From assembly GCA_002731775.1 (NCBI GenBank), contig PCCP01000044.1, forward strand, positions 42,028 to 89,797: a stretch of DNA of 47,770 nt. Direction: 5' to 3'. Position numbers and translations under genes: made by a program. Positions 8,903 to 20,088 of this stretch are shown here, piece by piece (within the stretch, counting starts at the first letter, position 1; every line of letters starts with the position of its first letter). This DNA is from Gammaproteobacteria bacterium (lineage in GTDB: Bacteria > Pseudomonadota > Gammaproteobacteria > Pseudomonadales > Pseudohongiellaceae). A model generated the notes under the pieces. That model was not told the DNA's origin, made no database searches, and was given only the letters and a program-made list of their open reading frames with translations.

Positions 8903-10798
8903 TTAAGGCAATGCCAGCGTTATCAGCTTGGCATCCGCACCACCACCGACGGCGATGGACACATATTGTCTGCCATCGACAAGGTAGGTCATCGGCGTAC
9001 CCGCTGGAGGCAGCGGCAGGTCGATCTCTGTAATGATGGCGCCGGTCGCCTTGTTGAAGGCCCGTAGCAGGTTCCTGTCACCGTCTCGCTGCGCTATGAA
9101 TAACAGAGTTTTCGTCAGCAGCGGTCCGGTTCGACTCTGGCTGCCAACCGGACCCGGGTCGAGTATCCCCATATCGATGATTCGCTGGCGCACACCCTCG
9201 CCATGGGGCACCATCCATACATGTTCCCCGGTATTCAGATTAATGGCGGTTATGCGACTGTAGGGCGGCTTGGTCAGAGGTAAGCCCTGGGGCCCGGCCA
9301 CCGAATTTTCGCGGCCCCGGCGATAAACCAGATTTGAATCCGCAGGGTCTGCGTCCGCCAGTTGCACCACAATTGGCGCCGAGGCGGAGGGGATATAATA
9401 AATACCGGTCTCTGGGTCGAAAGATGCGCCATGCCACTCGGCGCCTCCACCCCAACCAGGAAATTGGATGGTCCCCCGTAATGATGGCGGCGTGAACAAG
9501 GGCCCGTAGTCAAACTTCTCTATATTTTGCAGGGCCTCAGCCCTTAGTTCCGGGGTGAAGTCGATCAAGGTTTCATCGGATATACCCTGGGGCTCGAAGG
9601 CCGCCGGCCTGGTTGGGTGGGGCTGAGTTGGAGACAAGGCCTCGCCTGGCACCGAACTTTGGGGTACGGCCCGTTCTTCGATGGGCCAGACCGGTTCTCC
9701 CGTGACCCGATCGAATACATAGGTATACCCCTGTTTTGAGATTTGCGCCACGGCCTCGATGGCTCTGCCATCGACGGTGATATCTATCAGAGTGGGCGCC
9801 GCCGGAAGGTCATAATCCCAGACGCCGTGATGGACCATCTGGAAATGCCAAACCAATTCACCGGTGGCGGCCTTCACCACCACCAGGCTCTCGGCAAATA
9901 AATTACTGCCTTTCCTGAGCCCGCCATACCAGTCATTGGTGGGGGTGCCGATAGGAATATAGACGTAGCCCAGTTCATCGTCGGCGCTCATGACTGTCCA
10001 GGAATTGGTATTACCGGTATATTCCCAGGAACCGTCCTCCCAGCTGTCATTGCCGAATTCACCGGCCTGGGGAATGGTGTGAAATATCCATTCCATTGCG
10101 CCAGTCTCGGGATTAAATCCGCGTACATGCCCCGGCGGCATTTCCTTGGTTTGCGGTAAGTCATTGACGATCGAATTGACGATGACGATATCATTGCTGA
10201 CCAGAGGCGGTGAAACTACCCCGTACTGGCGTCGATTTATCTCCCGGCCCAAGCCCTGGGCCAGATCGACGCGACCGCCTTCGCCAAAACGGTTGTCGGG
10301 CTGACCGCTTTCGGCGTCGATAGACCACAGGTAGGAGTCATTGGTAGCGAAGAAAATCCGTGTGAGCTCACCGCGCTGCCAATAGGCTACACCACGCGTA
10401 TTATAGCCGAGGTTTGCGGGGGTGCCTGCTTCCCAGGCCCCGGTTTCGAACACCCACTTCTCCTCACCGGTACGGGCATCCAGCGCCGCTATGCTGCCAA
10501 ACGAGGTGGGAATGTACATGGTTCCGTCGATGACGATTGGTGTCGCCTTGTAGCCCCCCGGCGTGGCCCTGAAATTCTCTTGCCGCCTATTCTCCGCAAC
10601 CTGGTCGTTATCAACACTGTCCCAGGTCCAGGCAGTGCTTAGCCGAGCCACATTTTGGGCGCCGATCTGATCCAGGGCAGCATACTTCCGCGAGCCGTTA
10701 TCACCACCGTAGCTGGGCCAATCCGCTGCATGGAGTTCAATAGATAATATTACCAACAGTAGAAAAAAAATAAATTTTTGAGGAAATCTTGCAATCAT
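8903..10798 (-). CDS. PQQ-dependent (quinoprotein) dehydrogenase, periplasmic
   Basis: 631 residues with a signal peptide (ARFPQKF basic region, then FIFFLLLVILSI and cleavage after LHA). The rest is an eight-bladed propeller of the quinoprotein glucose/alcohol dehydrogenase group, starting DWPSYGGDNGSRKYA. Catalytic-site segments include HHGVWDYDLPAAPTL (Asp) and ISKQGYTYVFDRVTGEPVWP (PQQ-contact Lys and tryptophan-docking repeat). It lacks the N-terminal membrane helices of E. coli Gcd and the C-terminal cytochrome c domain of type II alcohol dehydrogenases, so it probably passes electrons to a separate acceptor. The substrate cannot be told from sequence. ATG 10798 has GGGGG 6 bases upstream; a GTG eight codons earlier is in frame. 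No PQQ synthesis genes are in the window. Confidence 0.9.
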   Translation of the reverse strand: MIARFPQKFIFFLLLVILSIELHAADWPSYGGDNGSRKYAALDQIGAQNVARLSTAWTWDSVDNDQVAENRRQENFRATPGGYKATPIVIDGTMYIPTSFGSIAALDARTGEEKWVFETGAWEAGTPANLGYNTRGVAYWQRGELTRIFFATNDSYLWSIDAESGQPDNRFGEGGRVDLAQGLGREINRRQYGVVSPPLVSNDIVIVNSIVNDLPQTKEMPPGHVRGFNPETGAMEWIFHTIPQAGEFGNDSWEDGSWEYTGNTNSWTVMSADDELGYVYIPIGTPTNDWYGGLRKGSNLFAESLVVVKAATGELVWHFQMVHHGVWDYDLPAAPTLIDITVDGRAIEAVAQISKQGYTYVFDRVTGEPVWPIEERAVPQSSVPGEALSPTQPHPTRPAAFEPQGISDETLIDFTPELRAEALQNIEKFDYGPLFTPPSLRGTIQFPGWGGGAEWHGASFDPETGIYYIPSASAPIVVQLADADPADSNLVYRRGRENSVAGPQGLPLTKPPYSRITAINLNTGEHVWMVPHGEGVRQRIIDMGILDPGPVGSQSRTGPLLTKTLLFIAQRDGDRNLLRAFNKATGAIITEIDLPLPPAGTPMTYLVDGRQYVSIAVGGGADAKLITLALP

Positions 10799-10899
10799 GT
10801 TGCCCCCGGGGGTGTTGGTCACTAAACACCTGGGGATACTACATTACGGGCTGGGGATTGGAAATGTGTTAGGGGTGAATTGCGGGCTTATGGGGTTAT

Positions 10900-10987
10900 T
10901 GGCGGTGAGGGAGAGATTCGAACTCTCGAAGCCTTACGGCTTACACACTTTCCAGGCGTGCTCCTTCGGCCACTCGGACACCTCACC
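10900..10987 (-). tRNA. tRNA-Ser (anticodon GGA)
   Basis: The minus strand folds into a class II tRNA. Acceptor GGTGAGG pairs with CCTCACC, the anticodon loop is CTGGAAA (GGA), there is a long variable arm AAGCC-GTAA-GGCTT, and the T arm is GAGAG-TTCGAAT-CTCTC. The discriminator is G and CCA is encoded. It is 88 nt with CCA. It reads UCC and UCU codons. A damaged second copy lies directly upstream on the same strand. Confidence 0.97.
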
Positions 10988-11040
10988 GTATTCTTTTTTT
11001 AACATCTTTCATGCGCTTTGCCGGGTTTGCTTCGCAAACC

Positions 11041-11197
11041 TGAGGGAGAGATTGAATCGGCTTTTGGCTTAAGCAAAACCCTCACCCCTGCGGGGCGGCT
11101 TACAGCCGTCTGCGGCACTACGCGCCTTTCGAACTCTCGAAGCCTTACGGCTTACACACTTTCCAGGTGTGCTCCTTCGGCCACTCGGACACCTCAC
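11041..11197 (-). pseudogene. disrupted second copy of tRNA-Ser(GGA)
   Basis: Positions 11128-11197 repeat the D arm, anticodon arm (GGA), variable arm and half of the T arm of the intact tRNA-Ser. The copy then breaks inside the T loop. The missing 3' part (AATCTCTCCCTCA) resumes at 11041-11053, 74 bp further on. The first acceptor base has changed (CGTGAGG instead of GGTGAGG), and the last CC and CCA are absent. The anticodon stem differs by one base, C to T on the plus strand, turning a G-U pair into A-U. The 74-bp insert (11054-11127) is rich in small hairpins such as CGGCT-GTA-AGCCG and CCCC-GCA-GGGG. It cannot give a working tRNA unless the insert is removed. Confidence 0.75.
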
Positions 11198-11199
11198 GG

Positions 11200-11234
11200 T
11201 ATTCTGTGTTCTGTGTTCTGTACTCTGTATTCTG
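11200..11234. repeat. 7-bp tandem repeat, five units
   Basis: Five head-to-tail units of consensus TRYTCTG: TATTCTG, TGTTCTG, TGTTCTG, TACTCTG, TATTCTG. They lie immediately beyond the 5' end of the disrupted tRNA-Ser copy. The intact copy is followed by only one such unit start (GTATTCT), so the array grew in the duplicated flank. Confidence 0.85.
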
Positions 11235-11285
11235 ATACCAAAACGGCCGCAACCTTAGCCTAGCAAATTTGAGATTGCAAGCCCC

Positions 11286-12104
11286 TTATTGGCGCAGTAA
11301 TCGAACCTTCACCACTTCCACACCGACAGGTTCCGAGCTTCGGTACACGTTGATATCCAGTCCTCCTCGGCGCAGGAAGTTTAGAGCGATGCTCAGCTCG
11401 CTGGGTTGGCACACTTGCATAATATCCCGATAGATTCTCTCGGCACATTCCTCGTGGTAGCCTTGATGTTCCCGAAATGAACAAAGATAGGCGAGCAGGC
11501 TCGCCTCGTTGATCTTGGGCCCAGTGTACTGAATTTCGAAACTCGCCCAGTCTGGCTGGTTCGTCACCGGACAGTTGGATTTAAACAAGTCGGAGAATAG
11601 CTGTTCATCAAAGGCAGCAGCATCTTCTGTCTGCAACAAAGCCGGGTCTGGCTGAGTGCTCTCAATCGAAATATCAAGCATATCGATGGACTTTCCCATG
11701 CGAGACTGAACCGGGACAGCGTTTATGTCAGACAGTAGCTTAAGAGAAACTTTCACTTCGGACTTACTCACCGCAGAAAGGTCATTGCTGATAATCGCAG
11801 CCAGTTTCTCCACGGAGTCAAACCGTTCCCGATTGAAAGAGTGCAAATAAAATTTAAGTGATTTCGACTCGACGATATTTTCCGAAGCGCAACTAAAATA
11901 GAATTCCCCTATTGCCACCTGGGGTTTGCCCCGCTGGTTCAGCCAGGATAATTCATAGCCATGCCAATGATCGAGGCCATACATGTGCAGCTTCTTGTCG
12001 ATGTCGAGCAGGGATCGCGCTGCCCACCTGGGAATCGGGTATAGAATCCCAGGGTCATATTGGCTGGGATTTGGAATTGTCTCTCCGAGTGGGTTGTCTG
12101 ACAT
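11286..12104 (-). CDS. queF: NADPH-dependent 7-cyano-7-deazaguanine reductase
   Basis: Reduces preQ0 to preQ1 in queuosine synthesis. 272 residues, the long two-domain (tunnel-fold) form found in gammaproteobacteria (E. coli 282). The N-terminal half has ESKSLKFYLHSFN, the QueF signature with the substrate-binding Glu. The C-terminal half has SNCPVTNQPDWAS with the active-site Cys that forms the thioimide, and later HEECAERIYRD. ATG 12104 is clear. It sits alone between the tRNA-Ser locus and the ABC exporter genes. Confidence 0.96.
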   Translation of the reverse strand: MSDNPLGETIPNPSQYDPGILYPIPRWAARSLLDIDKKLHMYGLDHWHGYELSWLNQRGKPQVAIGEFYFSCASENIVESKSLKFYLHSFNRERFDSVEKLAAIISNDLSAVSKSEVKVSLKLLSDINAVPVQSRMGKSIDMLDISIESTQPDPALLQTEDAAAFDEQLFSDLFKSNCPVTNQPDWASFEIQYTGPKINEASLLAYLCSFREHQGYHEECAERIYRDIMQVCQPSELSIALNFLRRGGLDINVYRSSEPVGVEVVKVRLLRQ

Positions 12105-12130
12105 AGCACTCTACTCAATCCGGGCAGCCC

Positions 12131-12904
12131 TCAGCTCCTGATTCCGGTACCCCGGCGCAGAAGCCAGATACAACTGCTATACAGTACCACGATGAACACT
12201 CCCAAAATCAAGAAGGCCCAATAGATGTTGACATCGGAACTTCCCAAGATGCCATACCTGAATGTATTCACCATGTAGAAAATCGGATTTAGACCCGAGA
12301 CGATTCGCCAGAACGGAGGCAAGAGCTGACTCGAATAGAACACGCCCCCCAAATAAATAAGCGGTGTCAGCACGAATGTCGGAATGATAGAAATATCGTC
12401 AAAGCTATTTGCAAACACCGCATTTATAAATCCCGCCAGGGAAAACACGATGGAGGTCAACAAAATTACTGCAATCGTTAACAGGGGATATTGAATACTC
12501 AGATCGGTAAAAAACATGGCAGTGACCGTCACGATCGCCCCCACGGCTAATCCCCGGGCCATACCCCCGGCAATAAATCCAGTCAGGATCACGTAATTAG
12601 GCACCGGCGATACCAGTAGCTCTTCTATGCTGCGCTGAAATTTGTGGCTAAAGAATGAAGACACCACATTGGAATAAGAGTTTTGAATGACTGACATCAT
12701 GATGAGGCCAGGGACGATAAACTCCATATATTGAAATCCACCCATCTCGCCTATACGGCGACCTACCATGTTGCCGAAAATCACAAAATACAGGGTGATC
12801 ATTATCACTGGCGGCACCAAGGTCTGCAGCCAGATGCGCGAGAATCGCCGCACCTCTTTGATGACAATAGTTTCAAATGCAATTAACTTATGATTCGCAA
12901 ACAT
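12131..12904 (-). CDS. yadH: ABC-2 type transporter permease (YadH type)
   Basis: 257 residues with six predicted membrane helices. It closely follows YadH of E. coli in sequence: RIWLQTLVPPVIMITLYF, MEFIVPGLIMMSVIQNSY, the KFQRSIEELLVSPVP loop, SFDDISIIPTFVLTPLIYLGGVFYS and a basic C-terminus. I chose ATG 12904 (MFANHKLIAFETIVIKEV) because it aligns with the start of YadH. A TTG at 12946 overlapping the ATPase stop (TTGA) would add 14 residues and is possible through coupling. It pairs with the ATPase gene just upstream. The exported substrate is unknown. Confidence 0.92.
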   Translation of the reverse strand: MFANHKLIAFETIVIKEVRRFSRIWLQTLVPPVIMITLYFVIFGNMVGRRIGEMGGFQYMEFIVPGLIMMSVIQNSYSNVVSSFFSHKFQRSIEELLVSPVPNYVILTGFIAGGMARGLAVGAIVTVTAMFFTDLSIQYPLLTIAVILLTSIVFSLAGFINAVFANSFDDISIIPTFVLTPLIYLGGVFYSSQLLPPFWRIVSGLNPIFYMVNTFRYGILGSSDVNIYWAFLILGVFIVVLYSSCIWLLRRGTGIRS

Positions 12905-12942
12905 GGTGTGCTCAAAGTTCCTGTGTTTAGGTGTGTTAGAAA

Positions 12943-13863
12943 TCAATTATCTCGAAGTCTTGCCAGAAACAGCTGTTCCAGGCGGTTGGTTTTATTCCTC
13001 ATGCTGTTGACCTTCACACCTTGCTGGTCAAGTCTGGAGAATACTTCATTAATCGATTGATCGCCGGTGACGGTGACTTCGAAGCTATGTCCGTCTATGC
13101 GGTATAAACTGATGTTCGGCAAATCTAGATTCAACTGCGCTGGTATCTCTGTCGCCGAATCGAGGATGAATACCTGGGAATCAAGGTCTGCGAGCAAGCT
13201 TTTCATACTTGTGTTCTCAATTATTTCACCATCGTCAATAATCGCAATATTACGGCACAGTTGTTCCGCTTCCTCCAGGTAATGTGTGGTAAGAATAATA
13301 GTCGTGCCTTTATTATTCATTTCGGTAAGGAACTCCCACATGGAACGGCGTAATTCGATGTCCACCCCGGCCGTAGGCTCATCGAGTATTAGCAGGCGGG
13401 GCTCGTGCACCAGGGCCCTGGCTATCATCAGCCGTCTCTTCATACCACCTGATAAGGAGCGAGACCTCTCGCTACGCTTCTCCCAGAGGCCCAGTTTACG
13501 CAGATATTTCTCGCAGCGCTGGCTTGCAAGTTTGCGGGGAAGTCCATAATAACCAGCCTGGGTCATGACGATATCCTGGACTTTTTCAAACTGGCTGAAA
13601 TTGATTTCCTGGGGCACCACGCCCAAATCCAGTTTGGTCTCATATATGTGGGTGTCGACTCGCTTGTCGAACACCTCGACATTGCCAGCGGTTTTATTAA
13701 CCAGGGTAGAAATAATGCCGATGATCGTAGTCTTGCCAGCACCGTTTGGCCCCAGCAGTGCGAAGAAATCCCCCTGCTCTACATCGAGGGAAATGCCCTT
13801 GAGGGCCTCCGTGCCGTTGGCGTAAACCTTGCGTAAATCTTTGAGTGAAATGGCGATAGTCAT
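12943..13863 (-). CDS. yadG: ABC transporter ATP-binding protein (YadG type)
   Basis: 306 residues. Walker A GPNGAGKTTIIG near residue 38, Q-loop PQEINFSQFEKV, signature SLSGGMKRRLMIARAL near 137, Walker B LLILDEPTAGVD near 157, and the H-loop TTHYLEEAEQLC. A C-terminal tail of about 80 residues follows the core, as in YadG/NatA-like exporters. It drives the YadH-like permease encoded immediately downstream on the same strand. ATG 13863. Confidence 0.93.
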   Translation of the reverse strand: MTIAISLKDLRKVYANGTEALKGISLDVEQGDFFALLGPNGAGKTTIIGIISTLVNKTAGNVEVFDKRVDTHIYETKLDLGVVPQEINFSQFEKVQDIVMTQAGYYGLPRKLASQRCEKYLRKLGLWEKRSERSRSLSGGMKRRLMIARALVHEPRLLILDEPTAGVDIELRRSMWEFLTEMNNKGTTIILTTHYLEEAEQLCRNIAIIDDGEIIENTSMKSLLADLDSQVFILDSATEIPAQLNLDLPNISLYRIDGHSFEVTVTGDQSINEVFSRLDQQGVKVNSMRNKTNRLEQLFLARLRDN

Positions 13864-13965
13864 GGGGCATTCAGTTAGCTAAAAAGCGCCGCTGGAGTAT
13901 GTCGATTGTCACCGTGATAAGCAAATCCGGCCAAACTTGCAAACATCAACTGGAAATCGCGCCAT

Positions 13966-13991
13966 GAAAAAGCCCGGCTTTCACCGGGCTT
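13966..13991 (-). terminator. rho-independent terminator of tRNA-Glu
   Basis: On the minus strand AAGCCCGG and CCGGGCTT form a perfect 8-bp stem with a six-base loop, followed by TTTTTC. It lies 20 bp past the 3' end of tRNA-Glu. Confidence 0.85.
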
Positions 13992-14010
13992 ACGTGGTTA
14001 ATCAAGAAAA

Positions 14011-14086
<76 letters not shown>

Positions 14087-14126
14087 AGATGAACAGTCTT
14101 GAACTAGCCGGTTCAGGCAGCGGGGG

Positions 14127-14155
14127 ATTCTAAGAAGCTTGGCCTGTGCAGTCAA
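14127..14155 (-). promoter_or_regulatory. sigma-70 promoter for tRNA-Glu
   Basis: Minus strand TTGACT (14155-14150), 17-bp spacer, TAGAAT (14132-14127). The next bases, CCCCCGC, form a GC-rich discriminator typical of stable RNA promoters under stringent control. The expected start is about 35 bp before the tRNA. Confidence 0.75.
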
Positions 14156-14484
14156 GGGCAATTGGACAAAATATTCGGGAATTAAATGAAATTCTGCTAC
14201 TTGGATTTGCCAGCCAGCGCCTCGATTTTAAAAACCGCGAGGGAGCTGGCCATGCCGGTTGGGAGCGTCCGGGTAAGCATCAGGCACGGCGACAGTGACA
14301 TCGACACTGGTGGGGGAAAGACCATAAGCGAACTGCCCTGACTCTGCAAACGGGCTGCTCACTACCTGCTACTCGATCAAGCACAGACTTGATGAGTTTG
14401 ATTCTTGACCCCCGTTTTGGTCTATGACATCCTGAAGTATTGCCGATAAAAATGTGACGGCATGGGGATATAAGAGACAACATC
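14156..14484. other. intergenic region with one strong hairpin
   Basis: No convincing gene. A hairpin lies at 14371-14397: ACTCGATCAAG pairs with CTTGATGAGT (one bulged base) around a CACAGA loop. It stands about 90 bp before the small acidic protein gene and could be part of its leader. Open frames on the minus strand here are Ser-rich mirror images of the genes on the plus strand. Confidence 0.4.
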
Positions 14485-14742
14485 ATGAGCACAGAACCGA
14501 CTGGATCAGATTTCGATGGTGGCGGTATTACTATCGACCAACAGCTTATCGAGGAAGGAACAAGCCAGCTTAGCAGCGAAATTGAAGTACTGGAGGCATG
14601 GCTTGTTGAATTGGAAGACCAGGATGCCCGGGATGCAGAGACTATCGCCATGCGCAAGTCATACGACGACATGTTGCGAAGCAGGAAAGAGATGCTGAGT
14701 ACCTTGACCAAACAGGCCGCGCGCCAAGCCGTCGCTACCTGA
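14485..14742 (+). CDS. small acidic protein of unknown function
   Basis: 85 residues, acidic N-terminus (STEPTGSDFDGGG), then a likely helical hairpin of heptad character from residue 18 on (LIEEGTSQLSSEIEVLEAWL, then MRKSYDDMLRSRKEMLSTL). No signal peptide and no membrane span. I do not recognise the family. The ATG is preceded by AAGAGA about 9 bases upstream. The dUTPase-like gene starts 92 bp downstream on the same strand. Codon use and composition look like those of neighbours, so I consider it probably real. The helical, oligomer-like composition might suggest a protein-binding role, but this is only an impression. Confidence 0.5.
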   Translation: MSTEPTGSDFDGGGITIDQQLIEEGTSQLSSEIEVLEAWLVELEDQDARDAETIAMRKSYDDMLRSRKEMLSTLTKQAARQAVAT

Positions 14743-14833
14743 GACAGCTCTCGATCGGAGCGTGTGACCGCTACAATTAGATTCAACAGCACGCTTAAAC
14801 CATCAACTCCGGAACTTTCCATCCCTCGTTTCT

Positions 14834-15511
14834 ATGCCCCTAAACAAACCCATGTTGTCAGCAGCACAAGCCGAAGTCATGTTGTCATTACAGGCCGGCA
14901 TGAATGCCAGAGTCGACCCAGACTGGATAGATGCCCGTTACCCTTACCTGCGAGCAGTAGTCATCGAAGCGGCCGAGGCGATCGAGCATCACGGCTGGAA
15001 ATGGTGGAAACGGCAGGACAAAGATCTACCGCAGCTACAGATGGAACTCATCGACATCTGGCATTTCCTTCTGTCTGAAATACTGCTCGGCAACGCAGGC
15101 AGCGAGTCTGCATCGAAACAACAGCTTATCCAGCTATTAACGGCTAGCCAGCAACAGGCAAGTGTCGAATTTGATGGCCAGGAAATTAAACTGCAGCAAC
15201 TGGATCTGGTGAGCAAACTGGAATTGTTAATCGGCCTCGCTGCTGCCCACCGTATCGAGATAGCCGTATTTGCGGCGATTATGGTGGACTGCGAGATGGG
15301 TTGGACCGAGCTATATTGCCTATATGTTGGTAAGAATGTACTTAACTTCTTTCGTCAGGATCATGGCTATAAAGAAGGCAGTTACCAAAAGATCTGGCGG
15401 GGCCGGGAGGACAACGAGTACCTGGTAGAAATTATGGCGAGGCTGGATCCGGTCGAACCCGAATTCAAGGACAATATCTACTCCGAATTGACGAAACACT
15501 ACCCGCAGTAG
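14834..15511 (+). CDS. dimeric all-alpha dUTPase-like NTP pyrophosphohydrolase
   Basis: 225 residues of the dUTPase-2/MazG-like all-alpha superfamily. Metal-binding helices are visible: EAAEAIEHHGWKWWK near residue 45 and ELIDIWHFLLSE near 70 give the ExxE and ExxD pattern. The C-terminal signature KNVLNFFRQDHGYKEGSY continuing to WRGREDN is diagnostic for the dimeric dUTPase branch. It probably hydrolyses dUTP to dUMP, keeping uracil out of DNA and supplying dTMP synthesis. This fold is unrelated to the trimeric Dut of E. coli. It is convergent with nfuA. Start ATG 14834; MLSAAQ six codons later is an alternative. Confidence 0.88.
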   Translation: MPLNKPMLSAAQAEVMLSLQAGMNARVDPDWIDARYPYLRAVVIEAAEAIEHHGWKWWKRQDKDLPQLQMELIDIWHFLLSEILLGNAGSESASKQQLIQLLTASQQQASVEFDGQEIKLQQLDLVSKLELLIGLAAAHRIEIAVFAAIMVDCEMGWTELYCLYVGKNVLNFFRQDHGYKEGSYQKIWRGREDNEYLVEIMARLDPVEPEFKDNIYSELTKHYPQ

Positions 15512-15566
15512 ACTGCCCCACCAATGGCATCTACTTTACTGTTACCCTGCACTTGGCAGTGGTGCT

Positions 15567-16148
15567 TTACTGGTAATAGGCATTTTCCTTCACGGAATGA
15601 TCAGTCACATCTCGCACTTCTTTCAATTGCGGTATCTGCTCCAGCAAGGCCTTTTCCACGCCATCTTTGAGCGTTACATCAACCATGCCACAACCCTGAC
15701 AGCCGCCCCCGAATCTCAGAACCGCCACATCCTCTTCGAAGATTTCCTCCAGGGTCACGTTGCCACCGTGTGCGGCCAACCCCGGATTGATTTCGTTGAA
15801 GAGCACGTAGTTGACACGATCCTCGAGTGAGCTCTCGTCGGAGATTTTTGGTAGGCGAGAGTTAGGCGCCTTGATGGTTAGCTGACCACCCATGGAGTCC
15901 TTGGCAAAATCCACTACCGCATCTTCCAGAAAAGGGATACTATGCTGCTCGATGAAGGCTTTAAAGCCTTCATATTGCTTCACTTCGTCGTCGGCTTTTT
16001 CTTCTCCCGGCCGACAAAATGATATGCAGGTTTCAGCTTTTGGTGAGCCTGCATCCAGTATGAAAATTCGAACCGAAATACCTTCACAAGCTTGCTTCTC
16101 CAGCAGTTCTGTCAGGTATTCCTGCGCGGATTCGGTGATGCTAACCAT
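15567..16148 (-). CDS. nfuA: Fe-S biogenesis protein NfuA
   Basis: 193 residues (E. coli 191). The N-terminal A-type-like domain (about 1-95) lacks the usual cysteines and acts in client recognition. The C-terminal Nfu domain (about 108-190) carries [14 protein letters not shown] with the CxxC that holds a 4Fe-4S cluster in the dimer. ATG 16148 follows GAGAG. Delivers clusters to client enzymes, especially under oxidative or iron stress. It is divergent from metH, with a 160-bp shared promoter region. Confidence 0.96.
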   Translation of the reverse strand: MVSITESAQEYLTELLEKQACEGISVRIFILDAGSPKAETCISFCRPGEEKADDEVKQYEGFKAFIEQHSIPFLEDAVVDFAKDSMGGQLTIKAPNSRLPKISDESSLEDRVNYVLFNEINPGLAAHGGNVTLEEIFEEDVAVLRFGGGCQGCGMVDVTLKDGVEKALLEQIPQLKEVRDVTDHSVKENAYYQ

Positions 16149-16183
16149 ATAACTCTCTCGTAATCAGGGAATAACACTGGCTA

Positions 16184-16212
16184 ATCATACGCTATTGGGA
16201 TGAAAATATGAA
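16184..16212 (-). promoter_or_regulatory. probable promoter of nfuA
   Basis: Minus strand TTCATA (16212-16207), 17-bp spacer, TATGAT (16189-16184), about 35 bp before the nfuA start. I see no clear IscR or Fur site. Confidence 0.45.
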
Positions 16213-16249
16213 TACCCGAGTGAATTGCTTGGTTATTTATCGAGTGGCG

Positions 16250-16272
16250 CCAGCGCTGGGTTCTGGTAGAAT
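16250..16272 (+). promoter_or_regulatory. probable extended -10 promoter of metH, with palindrome
   Basis: TGGTAGAAT (TAGAAT at 16267-16272 with the TGn extension) lies 37 bp before the metH ATG. Just upstream a perfect 10-bp palindrome CCAGCGCTGG (16250-16259) could be an operator. The leader holds a small hairpin GAGCT-TTTT-AGCTC. No cobalamin riboswitch is visible. Confidence 0.4.
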
Positions 16273-16308
16273 TGCGAGCTTTTTAGCTCTGAGATACAGG
16301 CTGTAGTA

Positions 16309-20004
<3,696 letters not shown>

Positions 20005-20015
20005 TCTATAATCTG

Positions 20016-20045
20016 CTGACATTCGCGTAGCCTCTTGTTTAAAAT
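20016..20045 (+). promoter_or_regulatory. probable sigma-70 promoter of the sulfite reductase operon
   Basis: CTGACA (20016-20021), 18-bp spacer, TAAAAT (20040-20045), about 45 bp before the cysI-like ATG and immediately after metH. Five of six matches in each box. Confidence 0.6.
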
Positions 20046-20088
20046 AACCGTAGCGAGATCAAATCAGCCAGGATGACGGTGAACGACT

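Noticed and set aside
11054-11127. CRISPR-like repeat in the tRNA-Ser region
   Set aside because: Only one copy of each hairpin, no regular spacing and no cas genes.
14280-14822. 180-codon minus-strand frame
   Set aside because: Serine-rich, no start signal, and antisense to the small acidic protein gene; typical mirror frame.
16149-16308. Cobalamin riboswitch before metH
   Set aside because: The gap is only 160 bp and I find no B12-box-like sequence; a simple promoter explains it.
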